Origin: Burkholderia aenigmatica
GTDB lineage: Bacteria > Pseudomonadota > Gammaproteobacteria > Burkholderiales > Burkholderiaceae
DNA: 33,240 bases
Direction: 5' to 3'
NCBI RefSeq assembly: GCF_902499175.1
Contig: NZ_CABVQC010000087.1
Span: forward strand, 1-33,240
The notes below the pieces were generated by a model. It saw only the letters and a program-made list of their open reading frames with translations. It did not search any database and was not told the origin of the DNA. The position numbers and the translations under genes are program-made. This document shows positions 15,368 to 23,053 of this stretch, piece by piece; the first letter of the stretch is position 1; the number at the start of each line of letters is the position of its first letter.

Positions 15368-16615
15368 ATGGTGGATCACGTTCAAAGGTATGCAGGGGAG
15401 TGGCACAGACGCCTCGAGGAGCTCTTGAAGAACACGGCCGTGATGTACGGATGTACGTTTCTTCTCGGCGTTGCGGTCTGTTCGATTAGTTGGCGCAGTG
15501 GCGCTGCTCCACTACTCGCCGCGCTCCTCCCCGTTTTCATGGTCATGTGTCGTTCTCGGATGCAGGCATGGCTGCTCGGAATCGGGTATGGCCTGGATAT
15601 CGGAATCATGGGGTTTGGTGGCGCCGGACAGTTCTTCGGCGGGTCCTGGCTCTTGGGAATCGCAGCCGGATCTGCGTACGGCCTTGCCTTCAGCGCGACT
15701 GTTGCGGCGCTGTACCCAAAGAACACGCAGAGCCCAAAGAAGAAGGGCATCGCAATTCTGGCGTGGACGGTTCTGTGGGCATACCCTCCGGTCGGAGCAT
15801 TTCTCCCTGGCACGCTGATCGCAACGTGGGGATTTTGGTTTCCAGGAACGAAGTGGCTCGGCCTCGGTCTTGGCCTCGGTTTGACGATGCTGCTCGGTGC
15901 CTACGCGCACACCATGCGAGGACGGTTCGCGGTGGCCGCTGCGGTGGTGCTGTCACTCGTCCTATCGCCCCTGCAGGAGAGGCAGCATTCGCGGGTCGGG
16001 GACTGGTTGGCCGTGTCGACGACGTGGGGAGTGCAAACGCCGGAGACTGTTCCCGATACGCTGGTCAAAATGAATCGTGCGATCCACGAGTCTTCAAAGA
16101 CCGGGGCCAAGGTTATCGTGTTCCCCGAGAGCATCATCGGCACTTACGATTCGTCCGAGCAGGGCGCGATCGACATCATGATTGCGCAGGAAGCCGAGAG
16201 GGACAAGGTATCAGTAATATTCGGCTCGAACGAGCTCACGGATGCCGGGATGGCTAACCAAGCACGGGTGTACGAATATTGGCCGGGCGGTGTGCATCAG
16301 TCAATCTTCGAGGCACGCCAAACGGTTCCCGTTGCCGAGTGGAATCCGCTGTCGAAGTACCACTACCCGGCTAACTGGCTTGCGCGCGGCGTGGTGCCAA
16401 TTGACGGTAGGAGCGCGCTCTTCCTGTTCTGTTACGAGGAATTCCTGCCTTGGGAGGTGCTGTATTCAATCGGCCGCGAGAAGCCGGATATGATTGTCGG
16501 CTTGTCCAATCTGTGGTGGACAAAGGGTACGGGAGAGCCCGTATTGCAACACCGCTACGCGGAAGGGTTTGCGCGGCTCTTCAATCTGCCGCTGCTGATT
16601 GCGATGAACCAGTAA
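15368..16615 (+). CDS. TraB-like conjugal transfer protein (nitrilase-fold, membrane)
   Basis: A 415-residue protein with about six to seven transmembrane helices in residues ~25-215, then a carbon-nitrogen-hydrolase-like domain. This layout is that of apolipoprotein N-acyltransferase (Lnt) and of the TraB proteins of Ti-type and beta-proteobacterial conjugative plasmids. The catalytic Glu is E254 in VIVFPESI and the Cys is C355 in LFCYEE. The segment where Lnt has its Lys reads EARQTVPVAEW, so the expected Lys seems replaced by Arg/Gln. At 415 residues it is shorter than Lnt (~510). TraB is thought to act in mating-channel function; the substrate is unknown. Start chosen for the purine-rich GGAGCAAGG upstream. 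Confidence 0.65.
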   Translation: MVDHVQRYAGEWHRRLEELLKNTAVMYGCTFLLGVAVCSISWRSGAAPLLAALLPVFMVMCRSRMQAWLLGIGYGLDIGIMGFGGAGQFFGGSWLLGIAAGSAYGLAFSATVAALYPKNTQSPKKKGIAILAWTVLWAYPPVGAFLPGTLIATWGFWFPGTKWLGLGLGLGLTMLLGAYAHTMRGRFAVAAAVVLSLVLSPLQERQHSRVGDWLAVSTTWGVQTPETVPDTLVKMNRAIHESSKTGAKVIVFPESIIGTYDSSEQGAIDIMIAQEAERDKVSVIFGSNELTDAGMANQARVYEYWPGGVHQSIFEARQTVPVAEWNPLSKYHYPANWLARGVVPIDGRSALFLFCYEEFLPWEVLYSIGREKPDMIVGLSNLWWTKGTGEPVLQHRYAEGFARLFNLPLLIAMNQ

Positions 16616-16625
16616 GCCATTGGCA

Positions 16626-16657
16626 CGGCGAAGTCCATAGATGCGTGGACTTCGCCG
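16626..16657. terminator. Bidirectional hairpin between convergent genes
   Basis: CGGCGAAGTCCA pairs perfectly with TGGACTTCGCCG (12 bp) around TAGATGCG. It lies between the stops of the plus-strand TraB-like gene and the minus-strand membrane-protein gene. There is no long T-run on either side. Confidence 0.6.
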
Positions 16658-16671
16658 GATGGAGAAGCGGC

Positions 16672-17070
16672 TTAACGGCCGCTGCGGATGTCGTCCTTGA
16701 TGTACTGCGCAACGACCTTTGCGGTAATTCGGCGCTTGATCTTTGCGGGGAGGGTCCAGCGGTAGAAGAGTGCATGACCGAAGACACTCAACGCGAAGAA
16801 GCCGACGAAATAGCGGAACAGCAGCGCCTTCACATCGTCGACGCTGCCCTGATTGAGAATTTCACGGGCATGCTGCAGATCCGATGCTGCGACCCAGAAC
16901 GCGACGACCGGGACGAGTACAACGGCATATACGAGACCCTTCCACGCGAGCACGCAAGCGTCGTAAATCCACGCCGTATCGGCCCACTTGTCTTCGGAAT
17001 AGACTTCCGCCTTTTCCTGCTGGTAGAGGCGCTTGTAGTCGTCAACGGTTGGTAGCGCGATGCGGTTCAT
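16672..17070 (-). CDS. Two-TM membrane protein of unknown function
   Basis: A 132-residue protein beginning MNRIALPTVDDYKRLYQQEK. Two hydrophobic segments are visible: residues ~42-62 (AWKGLVYAVVLVPVVAFWVA) and ~86-106 (FRYFVGFFALSVFGHALFY). The ends are charged and would face the cytoplasm. The C-terminus is basic (KIKRRITAKVVAQ). It is the last gene of the minus-strand unit that begins with the DUF1845-like protein and the helicase. Similar small membrane proteins occur in conjugation regions, but I recognise no family. Confidence 0.6.
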   Translation of the reverse strand: MNRIALPTVDDYKRLYQQEKAEVYSEDKWADTAWIYDACVLAWKGLVYAVVLVPVVAFWVAASDLQHAREILNQGSVDDVKALLFRYFVGFFALSVFGHALFYRWTLPAKIKRRITAKVVAQYIKDDIRSGR

Positions 17071-17112
17071 CGGGGAGCTTTCTCTTGGATGAGCGTCTAT
17101 ACGGAAAAGGCG

Positions 17113-18954
17113 TTACGCCGGGTAGACGGTCGCAGGGTTGGAAACCAGGCCAGCCTCAGCGATATAGAGAGTATCGTTGGTCGGCGTGTGAAGGATGAAA
17201 AGGCGATTCTTCGCTCGAGTCATGGCGACATAAAATAGCCGACGCTCGTCGACCTCGGTGCTGCCCTCGCCAAGTGATGGAACGATGTCCTTGTCGGCGC
17301 CGACGATCGCAGTGTTGCCGAACTCGAGGCCTTTGCAACTGTGCATGGTGAACAGGCCGACCGATGCTGGATCGTCCTTGCCCTTGGGCTTCTGCACGCT
17401 TTGGACGCGCGAGACAAGTGACCCGTTGCGGCGCTTCAGAATGTCACCCGCTTTGCTCAGGTGTCTGGCCACGCGATCGCGGAAGTTGCCAGCACGCAGC
17501 CCCATAGTCAAATAAGTCGCCGCGGAATCGATCGCCTGGTTGACTGCTCGCATCGGTGTCGTCGTGCCCGGAATTTTGCGGAACAGAGCGTCTTGACGCC
17601 ACGTGACGAGTAACTGTTGGAGCGCGCGCATATGCTCAGCGTCAATCTTGGCGATATCGCCATAATCGTCGAAGTCCCGCTCGAAGAACGGCGCCATCGT
17701 TGAGCCTGGAATGCGCTTGTGGAGCTGGCTTAGTGCTTCCTCGCTTGTACCGACAAATGCCAGCGCGTGGTCGATGCCACTGCGGTTCATCGTTTCAACA
17801 GAAATAAGCAACTGCAGGTAGGTGTTGATGTAATCCTTGTCCCAAAACGACCCGCCGTTTCTCCTCGAGCGGATGTTGAACTCGTCCAACACGGTTTCAA
17901 CGGAGTCCAGCAGGAAGTTGGTCCGGGCAAGAATAGCCCATTCACCAGGCCGGACTGCGAGGCGCCCACCAGGCTGCTCATCATCGGGCAGCACGGCTTC
18001 CATGATGTATGGCACGAGAAATTCCGTCTGGAGCGCGACCGAGTCGTGTTCTGCGCCGTCTTCGCGGTTCGCTGCAGAAACGGCATAGACGTGCGTTGAG
18101 CCACCGGGGCCGCGCTTGGCCACGAGATCTTTTTCGACACGCTGGCCGGCATTGTGACGGATCAATCGATCGGCTGGTGCAAGGATTTCCGAGTGGGAGC
18201 GATAGTTTTCGCCCAGTGGGATGATTTCGGCGCCAGTCTGCTCAACGAAATCGATCATGCCTTTGTAGCCGAGTGCGCGCCGCCAGGCATAGATGGACTG
18301 ATCGTCATCTCCGACGATCGTGACCGGAATATCACGCTTGGCATGCGCCATCATCCATACGAACTGGATTTCGTCGCTATCCTGAAACTCGTCGACGAGC
18401 AGGTGCGTGACGGGCAAAGGAGGCAACTCCCCGTTGCTCATCTTCGTCGCGCAGTCACGCATGACGTCGTACAGATCCACGACGCGGTTGCGCTTGAGCA
18501 TCTCGTTGTAGGCCAGGATGAACGGCGGAATCTCGCTCCCATCGGGCTCGATAGCGCACTTGTAGTTCTCGAAGAGCTTGAATGCTTCTTCGTTGTCAAT
18601 TGTGGTGTTCGTTGCCGAGATGGCCCGGCGCAGGAACGTTTTCTGTTCGGGCGGGGTTGCAATCTTGCCGAGCATCTTATGCCGGCGGAGATGGTCGATC
18701 GACAGCTTGTGGAATGTACCGAGGTCGACGCGCTTGAGGACGTCGGGGCCGAACTCCTTCACCAGACGTTCGCGCATTTCGTTCGCGGTGTCGCTGGTGA
18801 AGGTGACGGCACCTACCCGGAACTTCCGATCGGCTTGCAGGATGACGCCGATCTTCGTGATGATAGTCTTGGTCTTTCCCGAACCTGGCCCGGCTACGGC
18901 AAGCATATTGCCGAAGCCATGGGCCACACGGTGCTGGGAAGGATTGAGGCTCAC
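17113..18954 (-). CDS. UvrD/Rep-family superfamily 1A DNA helicase
   Basis: A 613-residue ATP-driven 3'-5' helicase; the standard motifs are in order. Walker A is AGPGSGKT (residues 21-28), Ia is VTFTSDTANEMRERL, II is LLVDEFQDSD, III is IVGDDDQSIYAWRRA, IV is PLGENYRSHSEIL, V is TMHSCKGLEFGNTAIVGADK and VI is RRLFYVAMTRAKNRLFI. It is shorter than chromosomal UvrD (~720), mostly at the C-terminus. HSCKGLEF has Cys where Ala/Thr is usual. The start is a GTG three bases after the stop of the upstream gene, so the two are translationally coupled. A plasmid helicase of this type could assist replication, mismatch processing or transfer; which is not shown. Confidence 0.9.
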   Translation of the reverse strand: MSLNPSQHRVAHGFGNMLAVAGPGSGKTKTIITKIGVILQADRKFRVGAVTFTSDTANEMRERLVKEFGPDVLKRVDLGTFHKLSIDHLRRHKMLGKIATPPEQKTFLRRAISATNTTIDNEEAFKLFENYKCAIEPDGSEIPPFILAYNEMLKRNRVVDLYDVMRDCATKMSNGELPPLPVTHLLVDEFQDSDEIQFVWMMAHAKRDIPVTIVGDDDQSIYAWRRALGYKGMIDFVEQTGAEIIPLGENYRSHSEILAPADRLIRHNAGQRVEKDLVAKRGPGGSTHVYAVSAANREDGAEHDSVALQTEFLVPYIMEAVLPDDEQPGGRLAVRPGEWAILARTNFLLDSVETVLDEFNIRSRRNGGSFWDKDYINTYLQLLISVETMNRSGIDHALAFVGTSEEALSQLHKRIPGSTMAPFFERDFDDYGDIAKIDAEHMRALQQLLVTWRQDALFRKIPGTTTPMRAVNQAIDSAATYLTMGLRAGNFRDRVARHLSKAGDILKRRNGSLVSRVQSVQKPKGKDDPASVGLFTMHSCKGLEFGNTAIVGADKDIVPSLGEGSTEVDERRLFYVAMTRAKNRLFILHTPTNDTLYIAEAGLVSNPATVYPA

Positions 18955-18957
18955 GGA

Positions 18958-19701
18958 TTAAGCCGCCTGCGCGTGAGCTTCGTCGGACGGCGCCGACTCG
19001 GTCGAAGCAGCGTCCTTGGTCGCCGCAGCCGGTTCGACTTGCGCAGCAGCTGCTTGAACGGGCGCGGCGCCGGCCGTCGTGGAGCCGGTGCGGGTCTGCT
19101 CGTTCGCCTGCCACGCGTTGAACTTCTTGTACGTCTGGAACTTGACGTCACGAGCGAGGTTCGTGATGGAGCGGATGCGCTTGCGCACCTTGAGCTCTTC
19201 GCCGTGGCGATCGCGGGCCGAGACGAGGCCGTTCAGGTACGCGGACCAGAGCAGCAGCAAGTACTCGTCGGCGATGCGGAGCAGCTTGATGTAGTTCTTC
19301 GCGTGCGGCGAGACGTAGAACAGATCCTGCCGCAGAACGCTTGGGAATTCGGCCTTCGGGTCGACGGCGTTGGCCTGGAACAATTGCCAGAGTTGCTGTT
19401 TCAGGTTGTTGACGTAGGTGATCGATTCGCCGATCTTCTTGCGGAACAACTCGTCGACTTCGTCGCAGGTGGTCGAGTCGTATCGCGGCAGCGTACGCGG
19501 CGCGTCGATCGCGAAGTGCAGGTTCTTGTTCAGGAGCGTGTAGTCACGCCGCACGAATGACTGGACGATGCTCGATCCGAATTCGACCGGCTCCTTTTCC
19601 AGCGCGCCGCGCATTTGGCGGCCGAAGGTCTCCCGGGCGAATTCCGCGACCTGCATGGTCACGGACGGGCGCAGGAGGTTGACGCTTTCCGCGGTGGTCA
19701 T
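18958..19701 (-). CDS. DUF1845-like plasmid/ICE protein
   Basis: A 247-residue soluble helical protein with SD GAGGAA before the ATG. The core (residues ~20-200) includes RRDYTLLNKNLHFAIDAPRT, SYVNNLKQQLWQLFQ-type helices and DEYLLLLWSAYLNGLVSARD. The final ~50 residues are Ala/Thr/Glu-rich and disordered. The overall character recalls the DUF1845 proteins found in conjugative plasmids and integrating elements, whose function is unknown; I cannot confirm this without a profile search. It is the first gene of a minus-strand unit and couples directly into the helicase gene. Confidence 0.5.
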   Translation of the reverse strand: MTTAESVNLLRPSVTMQVAEFARETFGRQMRGALEKEPVEFGSSIVQSFVRRDYTLLNKNLHFAIDAPRTLPRYDSTTCDEVDELFRKKIGESITYVNNLKQQLWQLFQANAVDPKAEFPSVLRQDLFYVSPHAKNYIKLLRIADEYLLLLWSAYLNGLVSARDRHGEELKVRKRIRSITNLARDVKFQTYKKFNAWQANEQTRTGSTTAGAAPVQAAAAQVEPAAATKDAASTESAPSDEAHAQAA

Positions 19702-19883
19702 AATATTTCCTCATAGGAAGTGGGTCAGCGTAGGTTAATTCTCGGACTTTGCTGTAACAACGCTGAAACGTGATCTAAGAGGCCGGTCTTTCCACGCTGC
19801 GGGCGGGTGCTATTCGGATGGCCGGTAGGGCCGGATCGCACCGGATAGTCAAATGGTGGGCGCATTTCTTGTCAGGAATTTGC

Positions 19884-19912
19884 TTGCAATTTCCCGTAGG
19901 CCAGTACAGAAT
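19884..19912 (+). promoter_or_regulatory. Candidate promoter for the structured RNA / 20377 operon
   Basis: TTGCAA (19884-19889), 17-bp spacer, CAGAAT (19907-19912), each four of six consensus matches. It lies 183 bp from the divergent minus-strand start at 19701 and just upstream of a run of hairpins. Moderate support only. Confidence 0.35.
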
Positions 19913-19918
19913 CGACTC

Positions 19919-20112
19919 CGCGCCGGTAGAGAATCGGTGCCCAGCAGCTGGAGCTGGTACTCATCTCGAGCCCCCTTGTTGCGGACTGACGACGGTCGGT
20001 TCCTGGCAGGAAACTGCCAAATCGCTTTGTAAAAGGGTCCTGCGGACCCGGGAGTGCCTCAAGCACTGCCAGAAGTACTCGCCCCCGGGGTGGTTCCCGG
20101 GGGCTTTCGAAT
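19919..20112 (+). ncRNA. Candidate structured non-coding RNA with terminator
   Basis: No gene is visible in 19702-20376. Hairpins line up from about 19960: TTCCT/AGGAA around GGC, which excludes TGGCAG/CTGCCA with a GAAA loop; GGGTCC/GGACCC around TGC; AGTGC/GCACT around CTCAA; and finally GCCCCCGGG/CCCGGGGGC around GTGGTT, followed by TTTCG, which looks like a terminator. This could be a small RNA of about 190 nt or a structured leader of the downstream operon with an attenuator. The orientation is assumed from the T-run and the candidate promoter. Confidence 0.4.
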
Positions 20113-20159
20113 AGGCGTTGATACGCTTTCTCATCTCCTCCATTGTCTATTCCAAAGCC

Positions 20160-20376
20160 AGTATTTCGCGCGACGTAGCTGTTAGACGTCGTTGAAATGC
20201 CCTCTGTCCGTTGTCGTGTCAGGGGGTGAGTCCGGGGTTTCCCGGCATAGCTGGTCTTCCAGCCAATCTGTCTCAGGCATCGCCTGGCGTAGCTTCGCGC
20301 TGCGTTTTCAACCCTTGCGGGAATCTCATTTCCGCAAAGGGGATGGGCTTCTCGCGTCTCTGTGATGGAGAAGCCT
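20160..20376 (+). promoter_or_regulatory. Structured 5' leader with shared motif (copy 2) and hidden SD
   Basis: Small hairpins include GACGT/ACGTC, CCGGG/CCCGG around GTTT, GCTGG/CCAGC around TCTT, and CAGGC/GCCTG around ATC. The shared motif follows: GTTTTCAACCC (20304-20314), CCCTTGCGG pairing with CCGCAAAGGG (20312-20341, one bulge), GGGGATG. Then GGCTTCTC (20346-20353) pairs perfectly with GAGAAGCC (20368-20375), which contains most of the SD GGAGAAG of the 20377 gene. Confidence 0.6.
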
Positions 20377-20640
20377 ATGAACTGGACGGAAGTCTCTCGT
20401 CTGCAAGGCAATTCTCGTGTCGAGTCACGCGTCGAGGTCGACGACATCACCCGGGATCGGTTTTTCACGGTCTGGGAGCTGTCGAATCCCCGTGGATGTC
20501 TCATTTTCCACCGGGAGAAAAAAGATCACGGGCAGCATCACTACCTTAGCGTCAAGAAAGATAACCGTGGGATTACGGATATCGTTCAGGCGCTGAGAGA
20601 TGGTGGGGATCTGTTCACCGATAAGGAGAGCGGGTCATGA
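20377..20640 (+). CDS. Hypothetical protein (87 aa)
   Basis: The ATG at 20377 is chosen because GGAG (20367-20370) is six bases upstream; a GTG at 20362 lies inside the leader hairpin. The protein is soluble with mixed alpha/beta character: ESRVEVDDITRDRFFTVWEL, RGCLIFHREKKDHGQHHYLS, then a helix VQALRDGGDLF. It may be a compact beta-sheet protein with a His/Lys-rich turn. No family is recognised. Its stop overlaps the start of the next gene (ATGA at 20637-20640), so the two are coupled. Confidence 0.6.
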   Translation: MNWTEVSRLQGNSRVESRVEVDDITRDRFFTVWELSNPRGCLIFHREKKDHGQHHYLSVKKDNRGITDIVQALRDGGDLFTDKESGS

Positions 20641-21260
20641 ACTCAATCGAGATGGTGCCTGTCCAGGGTACGTTCTTCTTTATTCCCGAACATGAGCAGT
20701 TCGTTCGGGAAGCGAAGGCGGATCAGGCGGCACGCGAAAAAAAGGCCAGGCAGTCTGCCTACGCCCTAAGCAAGACGAAGGTTCGCTCGATCCCCGAAGG
20801 ATTCGATGACCTGGATATGCCACTGCTTCGTGATTCGTTTGCCGAGATTTTCGAGGTGAGCGAAAGCGAAGTGGCGGTCCCGGTCGTTGGTGTCGTCGGG
20901 GGAGATTGTGCGGGAGAGGAGTGGAGTGAAGAGGGGGTCGAGTGGCTCCACGCTTTGCTTCTCGAGCGTTCAATCGAGCTGCTGTCGATGCGCGGTAACC
21001 TGGAAGAGAAGCAAGACATCCTTGACTGGGTGTTGAAGCCTAACTTCATGGGATACCGTGACCAGTTTCTTTCTGAAGCCAAGGAGGAGATCGTCGACGG
21101 TCAGAAAACCGAAGTCGTTGAGAAGCGTCGGATGCGGGTCAAGCTCTATCAGAGCGAGATCCCGTTCACCTTCGTCACCTGCTGCCGAGTTGCCGGCCTG
21201 AACCCTGATGAACTCAGGGAACAGATCCGCGCGAGGAAGTCGCAGATTCTGAATAGTTAA
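20637..21260 (+). CDS. Hypothetical protein (207 aa), coupled to 20377 gene
   Basis: A soluble acidic protein; the N-terminal third is basic and helical (EQFVREAKADQAAREKKARQ) and the middle is acidic (SFAEIFEVSESEVAV, GEEWSEEGVEWL). The C-terminal half contains DILDWVLKPNFMGYRDQFLS, FVTCCRVAGLNPDELREQIR, the latter like a small DNA-binding or capsid-like helix pair, but I can assign no function. It starts on the previous stop (ATGA) and directly precedes the CobS-like gene, from which it is separated by a terminator-like hairpin. Confidence 0.6.
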   Translation: MNSIEMVPVQGTFFFIPEHEQFVREAKADQAAREKKARQSAYALSKTKVRSIPEGFDDLDMPLLRDSFAEIFEVSESEVAVPVVGVVGGDCAGEEWSEEGVEWLHALLLERSIELLSMRGNLEEKQDILDWVLKPNFMGYRDQFLSEAKEEIVDGQKTEVVEKRRMRVKLYQSEIPFTFVTCCRVAGLNPDELREQIRARKSQILNS

Positions 21261-21314
21261 GCCCTGGGGGCTCCAGTCCCCGAGAGGGCTGGAGTCTCCA
21301 AATTTTTTTGGAGA
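21261..21314 (+). promoter_or_regulatory. Double hairpin ending in an SD-sequestering stem
   Basis: CTCCAG (21271-21276) and CTGGAG (21289-21294) close a first hairpin with an inner CCC/GGG pair. Directly after it, TCTCCAAA (21295-21302), TTTT, TTTGGAGA (21307-21314) is a perfect 8-bp stem whose 3' arm is the SD of the CobS-like gene. The T-run also makes the first hairpin terminator-like. GCCCT/AGGGC with GGGG/CCCC offers an alternative fold upstream. Confidence 0.6.
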
Positions 21315-21319
21315 ATTCC

Positions 21320-22435
21320 ATGACGACCCAAGCAACTCAAGCTGCCGCGGCTCCGACGAAGTCCCGCAAAAAGGCTTCGCAGGAACCCGCGCCGGCCGCT
21401 GCTGCTGCGGCACCTGTTGAACAGCAGGCGAGCCCGCAATGGGTTCACTTCGATGGGTTCGCGTGCTTCGGCATCGAACGCATGCGTGGTGCAAAGATCC
21501 TCGGTCTGAGCGAACCTTCGGTGTTCACTCCGGCAAAGGATCCGACGTACAAGTGGCCGATCGACAACCTACGCGATCTGCTTCACTTCTACATGGCGGG
21601 CGGCAACGCCTTCTGTGCAATGGGCCATCCCGGCACCGGCAAGACGATGGGCGTCCAGCAGTTTCACGCTTCCCTGAATCTTCCGCTGCTGAGTATGTCC
21701 GCCAATCCGCGAACCCAGGCCTATCACCTGATTGGCCGCCTCGTCCCGAACAAGGACGGCGGGGTTTCGTGGGTCGACGGGCCCGTGCTCATGGCCGCAC
21801 GCCTCGGCATGTCGGTTCTCATCGACGAGTACAACGTCATCGATCCGGGCGAAATGACCGGGTTGAACCTCCTCTTGGAGGGACGGCCGTACCTTGTTCC
21901 CGAAACCGGCGAACTGGTTGTTCCGCGTCACGGGTTTCGCGTCTACGCGACCTGCAACCCGAAAGACGACAAAGGGCTGGTGCAAGGACGTCATACGCAG
22001 GACAACGCGAATGACGAGCGCTTCGAGTTCAGCTGGTTCGGGTATCTCCCGCAGGACATCGAAGTCCAGTTGATCACGGAGATGATTGCACCGTATCAGC
22101 CGTCGTTGCCGGCCCATGTCCTCGCTGAAAAGTTCGTTTCCGTCGCGAATCAGGTCCGCAAGTTGTACGCGGGCGTGACCGACGATTCGGGGGCACTCGA
22201 CAAGACGATCTCGACGCGCGTTTTGCGCCGTTGGGTCTCGAAGGCGATGAGTGCTTCGACGCAGGGCAGTTTGGTCGAGTCACCGATGCATTACGGACTG
22301 GAGCGCGCCTGGTCGCTTTCCTGTTCGGATGAAGTCCGCGTTGCAGTGCACGAGCTCGTGACGCAGACGTTCGGCGGCGGTGACTACAAGTCCAGCAAAG
22401 ACAACCTGCACACGATGCAACCCGCAGGTGCCTGA
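21320..22435 (+). CDS. CobS/MoxR-like AAA+ ATPase
   Basis: A 371-residue AAA+ ATPase of the MoxR / CobS / CbbQ group. Residues 1-45 are an Ala/Pro/Lys-rich tail. Walker A is GHPGTGKT (residues 102-109), Walker B is VLIDEYN (D169, E170), sensor 1 is YATCNP, and NANDERFEFSWFGYLPQ holds the arginine-finger region. Such ATPases work with a CobT-like VWA protein; here DUF3150 and CobT-like genes lie 9-11 kb downstream on the same strand. The same trio occurs in SXT/IncC-type elements, where its function is not established. The true start is the ATG at 21320, six bases after GGAGA; a TTG at 21308 lies in the SD hairpin. Confidence 0.85.
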   Translation: MTTQATQAAAAPTKSRKKASQEPAPAAAAAAPVEQQASPQWVHFDGFACFGIERMRGAKILGLSEPSVFTPAKDPTYKWPIDNLRDLLHFYMAGGNAFCAMGHPGTGKTMGVQQFHASLNLPLLSMSANPRTQAYHLIGRLVPNKDGGVSWVDGPVLMAARLGMSVLIDEYNVIDPGEMTGLNLLLEGRPYLVPETGELVVPRHGFRVYATCNPKDDKGLVQGRHTQDNANDERFEFSWFGYLPQDIEVQLITEMIAPYQPSLPAHVLAEKFVSVANQVRKLYAGVTDDSGALDKTISTRVLRRWVSKAMSASTQGSLVESPMHYGLERAWSLSCSDEVRVAVHELVTQTFGGGDYKSSKDNLHTMQPAGA

Positions 22436-22437
22436 CC

Positions 22438-23043
22438 ATGATTCCCGTCCAGTTGTATCGCAAGATTTCTGACGGGATCGACATCGCTGTACCGATGGCC
22501 ACCGACAACACGACACGCATTTTCGTCGGCGTTACCGGTGGCCAACTGAAGGGGGAGGACGTGGCTTCGGCGACGTTGTCAGCGCTTCAGAGTCAGCTCG
22601 AGTCCATTGGGTTCGAGTTGATCGGTGAGCGATCGTTGAACGAGGGCTGTGTCGAACAGGAACAGGCCTCGGATCTGCTGGTGGTCGTCAACGGCTCGAT
22701 CGATTCCACGTTCCGCGACATGGTGGCGGAATACGTCGGGAGCGATCCCGAGTGGAGTTTTGTCGAAACCTACGAAGGTGTCACCGTTGTAGGGACACGT
22801 GCAAACGCGCAAACCGTAATCGGAATACTCGGCGCAGCGATGCGTCTGGGCATTCAGGTAGCGAAGCCGGATAGCACGGGTGAAGATCTCGATGAAGTAC
22901 CCATCCATCGTGGTGGGAAAGAGATGATGTCGTTCTTTGGACGCGACTTCCTGATGGGGGAGCACCACGGAACATCTGTCAAAGCTGGACTGATTACCAC
23001 TCCAACGGTTTTTACGGTGGGGAGGTCGTTGGTCAATTTCTAG
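22438..23043 (+). CDS. Hypothetical protein (201 aa)
   Basis: The ATG follows the CobS-like stop by two bases, so the two are coupled. The protein is soluble and mixed alpha/beta: RIFVGVTGGQLKGEDVASAT, DLLVVVNGSIDSTF, VVGTRANAQTVIGILGAAM. These glycine turns between strands and helices give an alpha/beta-fold impression, but no nucleotide-binding motif is clear. I recognise no family. Confidence 0.6.
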   Translation: MIPVQLYRKISDGIDIAVPMATDNTTRIFVGVTGGQLKGEDVASATLSALQSQLESIGFELIGERSLNEGCVEQEQASDLLVVVNGSIDSTFRDMVAEYVGSDPEWSFVETYEGVTVVGTRANAQTVIGILGAAMRLGIQVAKPDSTGEDLDEVPIHRGGKEMMSFFGRDFLMGEHHGTSVKAGLITTPTVFTVGRSLVNF

Positions 23044-23053
23044 AGAGGTTGAT

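Noticed and set aside
18154..19560. 468-codon plus-strand frame opposite the helicase and DUF1845-like genes
   Set aside because: It runs antisense across two real, coupled genes and has no recognisable motif or SD.
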